From: Lentilactobacillus sunkii DSM 19904
Lineage (GTDB): Bacteria > Bacillota > Bacilli > Lactobacillales > Lactobacillaceae
Assembly: GCF_001435575.1 (NCBI RefSeq)
Contig: NZ_AZEA01000007.1
Location: 1 to 64,000, forward strand
Length of the DNA: 64,000 bases
Direction of reading: 5' to 3'
Shown here: in pieces, positions 45,108-53,586 of the stretch
How positions within the stretch are numbered: position 1 is the stretch's first letter
How the letters are laid out: every line of letters begins with the position of its first letter
Notes under the pieces: model-generated
The model's input: the letters and a program-made list of their open reading frames with translations, nothing else
Databases searched by the model: none
Told to the model about the DNA's origin: nothing
Position numbers and translations under genes: made by a program

Positions 45108-45147
45108 AATATTGTTTGAAAACCGTGGAGTTCGCTCTGCGGTTTTT
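45108..45147 (+). repeat. 40-bp direct repeat, right copy
   Basis: Identical to 43514-43553 and again a terminator-like hairpin with a T run. The 44905-45107 stretch before it holds only the HEPN promoter region and AT-rich DNA without a visible gene. Confidence 0.85.
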
Positions 45148-45208
45148 TTGCTATGAAGTCCACTCCAGGGTATATCCTTAATTTATTGAATGTTAGAAAG
45201 AGGTTATT

Positions 45209-45694
45209 ATGAAAAAAACACTTGTCATTTATTTTTCGCTATCAGGAACCACCAAAGCTGCAGCTGAATCTATTCAGGAGAACACCAATGCTGATATTGT
45301 TAGGATTGAACCTGTAGAACCATATCCGGAAGGTTACAGTAATTATTCAAAAGTTGGGATGCAGCAGATGGAAGCTCACGCGGATGTGCCAATGAAAACA
45401 AAGATTCCCGATCTCAATCAATACGATTTGATCTTTATCGGTTATCCAACATGGGGTGGACAGGTGCCACGGATTTTTAACAGCTTATTCGCAGAAAATG
45501 ATTTTTCTGGAAAACGGGTGTTACCATTTTCCACGTCTGTTTCAACGCCATTTGAGGATACTTTGCCGTCATTTAAAGAAGCTGCAGGAGGTGGTGTCAA
45601 GATTGTTGGTGGATTTAGGTACCGGGATGAGGCGCAGGTTCAAAGGTTACTAAAGGATAACAAATCAAGTAGTTCATTTCTCGGACTAGAATAA
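45209..45694 (+). CDS. Flavodoxin
   Basis: 161 residues. The FMN phosphate loop is YFSLSGTTKAAAESI. YDLIFIGYPTWGGQVP holds the isoalloxazine-stacking Trp. LPFSTSVSTPFEDTLPSFKEA is the last conserved loop. It is of the short, Gram-positive YSxSG flavodoxin type, an electron carrier or quinone-reductase-like protein. AAAGAGG precedes the ATG. Monocistronic with a terminator. Confidence 0.92.
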   Translation: MKKTLVIYFSLSGTTKAAAESIQENTNADIVRIEPVEPYPEGYSNYSKVGMQQMEAHADVPMKTKIPDLNQYDLIFIGYPTWGGQVPRIFNSLFAENDFSGKRVLPFSTSVSTPFEDTLPSFKEAAGGGVKIVGGFRYRDEAQVQRLLKDNKSSSSFLGLE

Positions 45695-45705
45695 TAGTAT
45701 AACTG

Positions 45706-45732
45706 AGACCATATAAATGTATGGTCTTTTTA
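45706..45732 (+). terminator. Terminator of the flavodoxin gene
   Basis: The stem AGACCATA/TATGGTCT is followed by five T. Confidence 0.88.
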
Positions 45733-45786
45733 TATGCTTACATAGCTATGTAACATATGAATATTAATTCATTATACTGGTGAATA

Positions 45787-45814
45787 TTGACATAAAAACA
45801 AAAAAGTTTATAAT
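45787..45814 (+). promoter_or_regulatory. Promoter of the peptide-use operon
   Basis: Consensus -35 TTGACA (45787-45792), 16-bp spacer, consensus -10 TATAAT (45809-45814). GAGGAAATGAGGG lies upstream of the oppA-like ATG. Confidence 0.8.
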
Positions 45815-45853
45815 TGGAATAATTAAAATTTAATGAGGAAATGAGGGAAATTT

Positions 45854-47506
45854 ATGGGTATTTCTAATATTAAGCGATCATTACTATCTTTTGGGGTCTT
45901 GGGAATGGCGGTTTTACTGGTAGGATGTGGTTCAAAAAGTTCTAACCAAAATTCAAAAAAACTAGCATCAGACCAAAAGATTAGTTTATCTACAACTGCT
46001 GAAATTACAAGTTTGGATTTATCAAAGATTTACGACAAGACTTCGTTTATTCAAATTGATGAAACGTTTGAAGGCTTATATCGATATGATGCTAACGGAA
46101 ATGTTGAACCGGCACTAGCAACAAAGACTAAAATTTCTAAAGACGGCAAAACATATACGATCAATATTCATCATAATGCCAAGTGGAGCAATGGCGACCC
46201 TGTGACAGCAAGTGACTTTGTTTATTCGTGGCAACGAGCTGTTAACCCGAAAACAGCAAGTCAATATACTTACCTCTTTGACAATGTAAAGAATGCAGAT
46301 GCAATCGTTAATGGCAAGCTTTCACCTAGCAAACTTGGCGTTAAGGCAACTGGAAAATATCAATTGCAAGTTCAACTGAATAAGCCAACAACCTATTTCA
46401 AAATGGTGATGGCGCGTGAAACACTCTACCCACTTGATAAAAAGGTTGTTGAAAAGTACGGGAAAAATTACGGAACGTCAGCAAAGTTTACAGTTTATAA
46501 TGGTCCCTTCAAGAATGTTGGGTGGACTGGTACCAATGACTCGTGGAAACTTGTTAAGAATAATGATTATTGGGATAAGAAGGCCGTTAAATTATCTCAA
46601 ATTAATTACACTGTTGCTAAGTCACCAAGTACTGCCTACAACTTATTTCAATCGGGGAAACTTGATTTAATCAGTTTGGTTGGTGAGCAAGCGAAGCAAC
46701 TAGGAAAGAGCAAGGATGCTGTTAAACGACCATTAGCTGCAACAGAATATATGCAGTACAACCAGCGAAAAGGTGTATTTAAGAATCGGAATTTACGATT
46801 AGCATTTTCACTAGCTTTGAATCGTAGCCAATTAATTAATAAAGTCATGCAAAATGGATCTATTGTTTCAAAAGGATTTGTACCTGCTGACTTTGCTAAG
46901 AATCCTAAAACAGGTGAAGACTTTGCTAAGGAGGCTTATGTTCCAGGAACAGTTGATCATGATACTGCAAAGGCAAAGGAATATTACAAAAAGGCTTTGT
47001 CTCAATTAGGCAAAAAGAGTCTAACTGTCAAACTTCTCTCAGCTGATGACGATCAAACTAAGGACGTTATTGAGTTCATTCAAAGTGAACTCCAAGAAAC
47101 ATTACCAGGACTTAAGATTGAATCGAACAGTATTCCGTTTGCCTCAATGCTTGCACGAGCATCTTCTGGGAACTTTGATGTTAACTTTACAGGATGGTCT
47201 GCAGACTTTGCCGATCCGATTTCATTCCTGTCTCAATTTACATCAGACAATCCTGAAAATAATGGAAAGTGGAGTAATAAGGAATTTGATCAAGCGATTG
47301 AAGACTCAAACAATAAGGATGCCAATAATGCGACTAAGAGATGGCAAGATCTAATTAATGCTGAAAAGATTTTAGCAACTGATCAAGGAATTACACCGAT
47401 TTACCAAGCTAACGGAATTGACCTGGTAAACCCTAAGCTAAAAGGTGTTGTATACGATAGAATCAATGGACATTATGATTATAGAACAGCTTATTTAACA
47501 AAATAA
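45854..47506 (+). CDS. Oligopeptide ABC transporter substrate-binding lipoprotein (OppA family)
   Basis: 550 residues. The lipobox is VLLVGCGSKSS. The SBP_bac_5 fold has DKTSFIQIDETFEGLYRYDANGNVEPALA, HHNAKWSNGDPVTASDFVYSWQRAVNP and FTGWSADFADPISFLSQF. It binds peptides outside the cell. No permease or ATPase genes are adjacent, so it must share an Opp system elsewhere. It heads an operon with an M42 aminopeptidase and a gamma-glutamyl hydrolase. Confidence 0.93.
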   Translation: MGISNIKRSLLSFGVLGMAVLLVGCGSKSSNQNSKKLASDQKISLSTTAEITSLDLSKIYDKTSFIQIDETFEGLYRYDANGNVEPALATKTKISKDGKTYTINIHHNAKWSNGDPVTASDFVYSWQRAVNPKTASQYTYLFDNVKNADAIVNGKLSPSKLGVKATGKYQLQVQLNKPTTYFKMVMARETLYPLDKKVVEKYGKNYGTSAKFTVYNGPFKNVGWTGTNDSWKLVKNNDYWDKKAVKLSQINYTVAKSPSTAYNLFQSGKLDLISLVGEQAKQLGKSKDAVKRPLAATEYMQYNQRKGVFKNRNLRLAFSLALNRSQLINKVMQNGSIVSKGFVPADFAKNPKTGEDFAKEAYVPGTVDHDTAKAKEYYKKALSQLGKKSLTVKLLSADDDQTKDVIEFIQSELQETLPGLKIESNSIPFASMLARASSGNFDVNFTGWSADFADPISFLSQFTSDNPENNGKWSNKEFDQAIEDSNNKDANNATKRWQDLINAEKILATDQGITPIYQANGIDLVNPKLKGVVYDRINGHYDYRTAYLTK

Positions 47507-47526
47507 TTTGAAAAAGAGGTAATATT

Positions 47527-48603
47527 TTGGATAAGAAGTCAGCACTAAACTTAATTGAGCATTTATCCAATGCAAATGGACCAAGTGGATTTGAAGATGA
47601 AGTAAAGAATTACGTGGTGGAAACTGCATCAAGTTTTAGCTCTGTTCATGCAGATCACATGAATAATGTATATTTGAAAAATAAACAAAATTCGCCATCA
47701 AAAGGTAAAACTTTGATGTTAGATTCCCATCTAGACGCTGTTGGTTTGATTGTTCAAGCAGTTAAGCCAAATGGAACAATTAAATTTGTTCCGCTTGGTG
47801 GTTGGGTTCCTGCCAACTTAACTGCAGAGAAGATGCGGGTTCGCAACCAAGAGGGAGAATGGATAACCGGTTTGGTAGCAACCAAGCCACCACATTTCAT
47901 GACTGAAGCCGAAAAAAAGAAACCAATTGATATTGCTAATTTGGTAATTGATGTCGGAACGAACAGTGCTGAAGAAACCAAAGAAGTGTTAAAAATCGAC
48001 ACAGGTTGTCCAATTGTTCCAGATACTGATTGGGAATACTTGAAGACTCAGGATGTCATGATGGGTAAAGCATTTGATAATCGAATTGGAACTGCATGCC
48101 TCATGACTGCTATGGAAGACTTAGCTGATGAAAACTTAGATGTCAATTTGGTTGGCGCAATTGCATCTCAAGAAGAAGTGGGATGTCGTGGTGCTAAGGT
48201 TACCGTCAAAAAAGTTCACCCTGATATTGCAATTTGCCTTGAGGGATGTCCCGCAGATGATACGTTCACTCCAGAATGGTTAATTCAAACTGGCTTGAAA
48301 CGTGGACCTATGCTGCGTGATATGGATACATCATTTATTGCCAACCCACATTTTCAACAATTAGCAGTTGATGAAGCTCATAAAAATGGGATTCCATTTA
48401 CTCGGGCAGTTCGAACCGGTGGCGGGATTGATGGATCTGAATTACTTGAGTTTCAAGGTGCTCCAACTATTTGTATTGGAATTCCTGTTCGTTATGAACA
48501 TACGAATTATGGTCTAGTTGCATACTCTGACTTCGAGAACACTGTTAAGTTATTAAAAGCAGTTATTTTAAGCTTGAATGACAAAGTGATCGATGGCTTA
48601 TAA
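47527..48603 (+). CDS. M42-family metallo-aminopeptidase (glutamyl aminopeptidase/deblocking type)
   Basis: 358 residues. Metal ligands are in LDSHLDAVGL, MGKAFDNRIGTACL (bridging Asp) and SQEEVGCRGA (catalytic Glu pair). The C-terminal ligand is in IPVRYEHTNYGL. The family (PepA/FrvX) trims N-terminal residues from peptides as large cytoplasmic complexes. TTG start at 47527 after AGAGG. Located 20 bases after the oppA-like gene and 18 before the class I amidotransferase, so it probably hydrolyses the imported peptides. Confidence 0.92.
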   Translation: MDKKSALNLIEHLSNANGPSGFEDEVKNYVVETASSFSSVHADHMNNVYLKNKQNSPSKGKTLMLDSHLDAVGLIVQAVKPNGTIKFVPLGGWVPANLTAEKMRVRNQEGEWITGLVATKPPHFMTEAEKKKPIDIANLVIDVGTNSAEETKEVLKIDTGCPIVPDTDWEYLKTQDVMMGKAFDNRIGTACLMTAMEDLADENLDVNLVGAIASQEEVGCRGAKVTVKKVHPDIAICLEGCPADDTFTPEWLIQTGLKRGPMLRDMDTSFIANPHFQQLAVDEAHKNGIPFTRAVRTGGGIDGSELLEFQGAPTICIGIPVRYEHTNYGLVAYSDFENTVKLLKAVILSLNDKVIDGL

Positions 48604-48621
48604 ATCAAGGAGCTGGTATAT

Positions 48622-49353
48622 TTGGAAAAGAAATTCGCAATCGGAATCCCTGCTGAAATCAGAATTATCAAGAATTTGGAACGCAACAGCGTCAATAATA
48701 ACGAAGTTGCCGGCGTCATCAAGCACGGCGGTGTGTCGGTTCTTATCCCGACTCGCAGCCCCGAACTGATGGAGCAGTATATTGACTTGATTGATGGTTT
48801 ACTGCTGCCAGGTGGACCGGATGTTGCCCCCCGCTTTTATGGTGAGGAACCGGTGCCTGAGTTGGGTGATACCGATTCCTTGTTGGACCAAAGTAGTATT
48901 GAATTGGCAAAACTAGCAGTTGAACACCAGAAACCAATTTTTGCCATTTGTCGGGGAATTCAGGTTGTTAACGTTGCTCTTGGCGGTACGCTATATCAGG
49001 ATATGGCCAGCCAGCGGAACAAACCTGTGCTCCAGCATTACCAAAAAGCACCAATGGATCAGGGAACCCACACCATTTCAGTGACTCCGGACAGCTATCT
49101 GGCTAAAATTATTGGTCATGATGAGACGATTTATGTAAACAGCCATCATCATGAAGCTGTGAAGGCCATTTCTCCAGAATTGAAGATTTCGGCTTTGGCA
49201 AAAGACGGGATTATTGAGGGTGTTGAAAGCGCTGATGATTTGATTGTTGGTGTTCAATGGCATCCCGAAGCCATGTACCAAACTGATGAAAAGCAAGATG
49301 CCTTGTTTGCAGATTTTATGAAACGGGTTGAGAAGTTTGCAGAGGCGGATTAG
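48622..49353 (+). CDS. Class I glutamine-amidotransferase-like gamma-glutamyl hydrolase (PuuD family)
   Basis: 243 residues. LLPGGPDVAPRFYGEEP and the nucleophile in FAICRGIQVVNVALGGTLYQD begin the site. HHEAVKAISPEL follows, and GVQWHPEAM completes the triad. This is the gamma-glutamyl-GABA hydrolase-like subgroup that cleaves gamma-glutamyl amides. TTG start at 48622, with AAGGAG upstream. Third gene of the peptide operon, suggesting gamma-glutamyl-peptide use. A bidirectional terminator follows. Confidence 0.9.
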   Translation: MEKKFAIGIPAEIRIIKNLERNSVNNNEVAGVIKHGGVSVLIPTRSPELMEQYIDLIDGLLLPGGPDVAPRFYGEEPVPELGDTDSLLDQSSIELAKLAVEHQKPIFAICRGIQVVNVALGGTLYQDMASQRNKPVLQHYQKAPMDQGTHTISVTPDSYLAKIIGHDETIYVNSHHHEAVKAISPELKISALAKDGIIEGVESADDLIVGVQWHPEAMYQTDEKQDALFADFMKRVEKFAEAD

Positions 49354-49359
49354 ACAATG

Positions 49360-49398
49360 AAACGCTCACCTTTACCTTTTGGTATTGGTGAGCGTTTT
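49360..49398. terminator. Bidirectional terminator
   Basis: An 11-bp stem, AAACGCTCACC/GGTGAGCGTTT, between convergent genes. Confidence 0.88.
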
Positions 49399-49401
49399 AA
49401 T

Positions 49402-50214
49402 TCATTTATCTTTACCATCATCTTCGTGCATGCCGATGTAGTAGCCATCCATGTAACCATTATCATATCCGGGATCGTTTCTTGGAGAATCCGGATCTTC
49501 CCAACGAATTCGTTTGGGATGTTTTTTGCGCCAGTAATGGTGCCAAGTTATGATTAAGACAATTATTAATCCGAAAATGACAACATCAACATCACTAAAA
49601 AATAATCCTGGACTAAGATCTTCAGAATTCAAGTGTTGATTTATAAAGGTGTCTAAGACATCGACAGTATTAATAATATTTTTCCCAGACATGTCTTGAA
49701 AATCAAGTTTGGGACTAATCAGCAAATTCCTTACCTCACCGTTTGCAAGGTGAAATGTTTGAGACGTGATTGGTATTACTTTATATTTTAAGCTTGGGTC
49801 CACTAGTACAATATTGACACGGTCTGAAATCAGTTGTTTTGTTGAGAGATCAGAATCATTATTATACTTTATAAATTTGTGACTTATATAGTCGGTAAGG
49901 CTGGCAGCATCATCATTTAGTGTATTTAGACTAAGTCCCCCATCTTCGGTAGAATTGTAATCCATGTAGAAGCTGTAGGTGTTTCCGGGTTTGTTTAACG
50001 TGACAACCCAGATTTGTTGATGCTGCTTATTTTTTTGAAGCTTCTTATTTACGTCTTTAATATGTTCCTTTTCAGCAGGAGTCAGCAAGTGCAATGAATC
50101 ATAAATCACGGGTTTAATTATTGAAGAAGCGTCGACAGATTTTACACCCACAAGCATACAAAAAAATGTTAATAACAGGATGAAGTATTTGGTTAAATGA
50201 TGTCCACTCATCAT
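49402..50214 (-). CDS. TPM-domain-like secreted/membrane protein
   Basis: 270 residues: an N-terminal signal (KYFILLLTFFCMLVGVKSVDAS), a TPM_phosphatase-like domain (VIYDSLHLLTPAEKEHIKDVNKKL, QQIWVVTLNK, VNIVLVDPS), one C-terminal transmembrane helix (VVIFGLIIVLIITWHHYW), and a Gly/Asp/Tyr-rich cytoplasmic tail. Proteins of this architecture (YgcG-like) are of unclear role in the envelope. GAGGGGG lies 5-8 bases before the twin ATGs, so the exact start (50214 or 50211) is uncertain. Confidence 0.75.
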   Translation of the reverse strand: MMSGHHLTKYFILLLTFFCMLVGVKSVDASSIIKPVIYDSLHLLTPAEKEHIKDVNKKLQKNKQHQQIWVVTLNKPGNTYSFYMDYNSTEDGGLSLNTLNDDAASLTDYISHKFIKYNNDSDLSTKQLISDRVNIVLVDPSLKYKVIPITSQTFHLANGEVRNLLISPKLDFQDMSGKNIINTVDVLDTFINQHLNSEDLSPGLFFSDVDVVIFGLIIVLIITWHHYWRKKHPKRIRWEDPDSPRNDPGYDNGYMDGYYIGMHEDDGKDK

Positions 50215-50382
50215 TTCGTCCCCCTCGGATTTGATACGGTGAGTATAGCACCAGATAATCGTGGGTGGGTGCAGCTCAATCTTTTCATTTTAAAGGCAGC
50301 TAAATGCTTCTAAAATGTAAGCACAAGGGTTATTATTTAGTGTACGTTTTAAACAAGAAATGACTATCTGGAGGCACCCATT

Positions 50383-51051
50383 GTGCAACTGAAAACTGCA
50401 AAGAATTACCTACTATTAACAGAACGCATCGGTAAGAAGCCCATGCTGCGAACGAGATTTACCGCTCAGGCATATTTTGTCTTTGGTGCATTATTGGATT
50501 TAATGGATCAAGATATCTTGGAAATTGATGATTCAATTAAGATTGCCGATCAGAGCAAATTTGATGGGCTGCCGTCTTATCTTGATGGTCTCAAACAACG
50601 AATTACAGAAGCAATAGATAAAGATGATGACTTGGTTCATTCACTAGATATGATTACCAGTTGGGATGTTGCAAACGAAATCTATGACGGCGTCGGCGAG
50701 AAACTCTTAGCTGAAAAATTGGTTGAAGAAAAATCAGTCAAAACCAATCTCGATACCCACACGATTTACCTTCCCACCGATGATGCCCGTGCTCAAGTGG
50801 TTGAGTACCTAAGCATGGAAATGCAATCCAGCACGATTGAGGGTGCGGCCATTAGTCTGGTTGTCATTCTGGAACAGATGGACGCTTTGAAGTGGCTGTT
50901 TAGTGACAAGGAAGAGTTGGCAAATCTGACAAATTCTTTCCGACAGAACATGGCTGGGAATTCAGTCTATGCAAAAGAAAAACAACTGGCAAAAACCGCA
51001 CAAGATATTATCACCAAAAAGAAGTTTTGGTTTGATTCCTGGTTAAGCTAG
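50383..51051 (+). CDS. Uncharacterised protein, possibly GPP34-like
   Basis: 222 residues, mostly helical. TAKNYLLLTERIGKKPML, AYFVFGALLDLMDQDILEID and EKLLAEKLVEEK follow the pattern of GPP34 (Golgi phosphoprotein-3-like, lipid-binding) domains, but the match is by eye only. GTG start at 50383, 9 bases after GGAGG. No signal peptide or membrane helix. Alone between two gaps; 51052-51200 downstream shows nothing. Confidence 0.6.
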   Translation: MQLKTAKNYLLLTERIGKKPMLRTRFTAQAYFVFGALLDLMDQDILEIDDSIKIADQSKFDGLPSYLDGLKQRITEAIDKDDDLVHSLDMITSWDVANEIYDGVGEKLLAEKLVEEKSVKTNLDTHTIYLPTDDARAQVVEYLSMEMQSSTIEGAAISLVVILEQMDALKWLFSDKEELANLTNSFRQNMAGNSVYAKEKQLAKTAQDIITKKKFWFDSWLS

Positions 51052-51201
51052 AATTGATTTTAATTGAGGGTTCATGCTTTAATAAATTTAACTGGTATAT
51101 ATTCAAAATCCTGATGCTTCAAGAGATAAGAGAAATATCATTTATTTGTCATGAGCAGTTCAACAAGCAATAAATTTCAAAAATAAATTAAACAGTTTTG
51201 T

Positions 51202-51236
51202 AAAGGCAGTGTCCATGAGGGATGCTGCCTTTTTTG
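51202..51236 (+). terminator. Terminator-like hairpin
   Basis: The stem AAAGGCAG..TCC/GGGA..CTGCCTTT is followed by six T. It probably insulates the sugar operon downstream. Confidence 0.75.
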
Positions 51237-51276
51237 TTGGAAAAGGGAATTTTAATAAGTTTGAAAGTGAGCATAA

Positions 51277-51435
51277 AGCGCTTACAATAATAACATTCAG
51301 CAACCTTGATATATGAACAGGTTAAACGTTTGCACAACTCACAACAGATCCTGTATACCAGTACAATTGCCCACAATTAAGCGTTTATAAACACAAAACT
51401 AATCCGTTGACTTTATCTAGGAAAACGTTTACCAT
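51277..51435 (+). promoter_or_regulatory. Promoter of the HPS/PHI operon with cre/LacI-type operators
   Basis: -35 TTGACT (51407-51412), 17-bp spacer, -10 TACCAT (51430-51435). GGAAAACGTTTACC (51420-51433), a near-palindrome that matches the cre consensus in 12 of 14 positions, lies between and over the boxes. Another cre-like half-palindrome (AAGCGCTTACA) is near 51280, and one with AAACGTTTGCA is near 51325. Repression by CcpA or by the operon's own LacI-type regulator is expected. Confidence 0.65.
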
Positions 51436-51488
51436 TCAAGATGATTTAAGTGACAGCTACTGAGCAATTATTTTTGGAGGGATCTATT

Positions 51489-52238
51489 ATGACATTAATT
51501 TTAAATACTTGGATTTTCGAAGCAGACGTTCAGAAAGGTGCAAAGCAGGCTGATTTGGTTGATCGTGTCGCAAAGCTCGGAGCGGACGGGATTGAAGTTC
51601 GTCGTGAGTATTTTAAGGATCTTGATAGCGAGTTGCCGGAAGTTGGCAAGCATGCCAAGGCAAACAACATGATTGTTAACTATAGTGTTCCCGATGTTGT
51701 ATTTGAACCGGATGGCACCGTTAATCCTAAGTTGTCACAATATTTTGATGAAGGAACCACGATGGGCATCAGTAAGATTAAGTTCAACACTGGTAACTTT
51801 GATAAATTCACCGGCGATTTGAAGAAAGAATTCGAAAAATTCCCAATAGACGATATTGAAATGAACGTTGAGAATGACCAGACCGCAGTTTCCGGTACGG
51901 TTGAAGCCATTAAAACATTCTTGACCGCTGCTCATCAAGCAGGCCTGACCCAATTAGGTTATGTTTATGATTTGGGCAACTGGGCATTTACCCATGGCGA
52001 CGCCACAGAAGCCGCCAAGGAATTAGCACCATTTACCCATTACATTCATTTGAAGAACACCATCGACAACAATGGTGAGTTAACCACTTCAGATGACCTC
52101 GATACCGGTGTCTTTGATTGGCGGAAATTATTGACCATCTTGCCTTCAGACGTCGCATTTGCTCTTGAATACCCAATGGACAGTGATGCCCATATTGCAG
52201 AACAAGTTCAATTGTTCAAAAACGAAGTAGGTGAATAA
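51489..52238 (+). CDS. Sugar phosphate isomerase/epimerase-family TIM barrel
   Basis: About 249 residues of the xylose-isomerase-like/AP-endonuclease-2 barrel. LGADGIEVRREYFKD, IDDIEMNVENDQ (metal Glu), YVYDLGNWAF and HYIHLKNT (metal His) trace the strands. Members isomerise or epimerise sugars and hydroxy acids. I choose ATG 51489, 9 bases after GGAGGG. First gene of a tightly packed operon: 3 bases to the permease, then kinase, HPS-like and PHI. The substrate is unknown. Confidence 0.85.
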   Translation: MTLILNTWIFEADVQKGAKQADLVDRVAKLGADGIEVRREYFKDLDSELPEVGKHAKANNMIVNYSVPDVVFEPDGTVNPKLSQYFDEGTTMGISKIKFNTGNFDKFTGDLKKEFEKFPIDDIEMNVENDQTAVSGTVEAIKTFLTAAHQAGLTQLGYVYDLGNWAFTHGDATEAAKELAPFTHYIHLKNTIDNNGELTTSDDLDTGVFDWRKLLTILPSDVAFALEYPMDSDAHIAEQVQLFKNEVGE

Positions 52239-52241
52239 CGT

Positions 52242-53537
52242 ATGACATCCACAATTATTTCAATTCTTCTGCTGCTGACATTTGCCGGCTTTATCTACTA
52301 CATCATTAAAGGTGGAAATTTGATGATCGGGTTCTTCATAATGGCCATTCTGTGGTCCGTTATCGGAATGGTTCCGTTCAACACCGCCATTCAAAAAGTT
52401 TTCGCCGAACCTGCGTTGAATTACGGACCAACGATTATTTACATTGTTTTTGGTTCCTGGTTTGGCCGAGTGTTGGTTGATAGTGGAATCGCCCCGGCAA
52501 TTTCAGAAACGACCAATAAAGTTGGTAAAAAGAAACCGCTAATCGCAGCAATTTTAGTTATTTTTGTAACCGCTTTAATCTTCGTTAGTGCATATGGTGT
52601 TGGCTCTGTAATTGCCATTGGTGTTATCCTGCTGCCAATCTTACTTTCAGTTGGGATGCCCCGCGATTTGGCACTTTCAGTATTTTCACTTTCAATCGGT
52701 GCACCAATGTACATTAATGTTGTGTTGTTCAACCAAATAAAAGTATTCTTCCCTAAAGCCGTATACGGCGGCAAATACCTGGAATTTGGGATTGCGGCAA
52801 CCTTAGTTCAAATCGTTGCTGTGATTGTGTTCCTGTTTATTCATCGTAAACGAATCAACCCTGCCAATGCTGAGAAGAACCTTGAAATCATTGGCGCTGT
52901 CGAGGGTGATGAAAAAGATATCAAGAGTGTTCCCAAGATTACGTTTGTGATTCCAGTTATTCCAGTGTTTATGAACATGGTATTCGGTTGGGATGCGATC
53001 CCAGCATTAACCCTGGCAACACTTTTAGCCATCTTCCTGACTGGTAATGGGAAAGGCTGGAGCAAGTTCATCGATTTCTTAAACAGCACAATCAAGCAGT
53101 CTATCGGTGATATTTCCGGATTGATCATGTTCCTGATGGCCTTGATTATGTTCTCCGGTGCCGCTTCAATCAACGCACCACGATTCAAGCCAATCTTTGA
53201 GGCGATCTTACCAAATAGCCACTTAGTTCTTGCGATCATGCTTGGTGTTCTGGCACCACTGGCATTGTTCCGTGGCCCACTGCACGTTTGGGGTGCTGGA
53301 GCCGCAACCGCAGCCGTTCTTTCTGGAACCGGGCTGTTCAGTGATGCATTCCTGCTCCCACTGCTGTATGTCCCATCATTGATGGCCGTTTCAACTGATA
53401 TTACCCAGTCTTGGAACGTTTGGGGACTAGATTACATGAAGGTTGATACTAAGAGCTTCCTGAAGTTGGGCGTCCCGGTAATGTGGATTGTTTCAATCTT
53501 GAATGAGCTGTTGGTATTCTACTTCTTTGGAAAGTAA
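52242..53537 (+). CDS. IT-superfamily permease (gluconate/citrate/C4-dicarboxylate type)
   Basis: 431 residues with about 11-12 transmembrane segments. The halves are related, each with a hairpin region (SVFSLSIGAPMYINVVLFNQ; LALFRGPLHVWGAGAATAAVL). It resembles GntP/DcuC/CitM-type carboxylate carriers rather than sugar PTS or MFS proteins. That hints the operon handles an acidic sugar or other carboxylate (inference). It lies between the TIM-barrel and kinase genes. Confidence 0.75.
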   Translation: MTSTIISILLLLTFAGFIYYIIKGGNLMIGFFIMAILWSVIGMVPFNTAIQKVFAEPALNYGPTIIYIVFGSWFGRVLVDSGIAPAISETTNKVGKKKPLIAAILVIFVTALIFVSAYGVGSVIAIGVILLPILLSVGMPRDLALSVFSLSIGAPMYINVVLFNQIKVFFPKAVYGGKYLEFGIAATLVQIVAVIVFLFIHRKRINPANAEKNLEIIGAVEGDEKDIKSVPKITFVIPVIPVFMNMVFGWDAIPALTLATLLAIFLTGNGKGWSKFIDFLNSTIKQSIGDISGLIMFLMALIMFSGAASINAPRFKPIFEAILPNSHLVLAIMLGVLAPLALFRGPLHVWGAGAATAAVLSGTGLFSDAFLLPLLYVPSLMAVSTDITQSWNVWGLDYMKVDTKSFLKLGVPVMWIVSILNELLVFYFFGK

Positions 53538-53586
53538 AAATTTGTGCAGAAAGATACTGATATTCTAACGAAAAGAGGAAATTATC

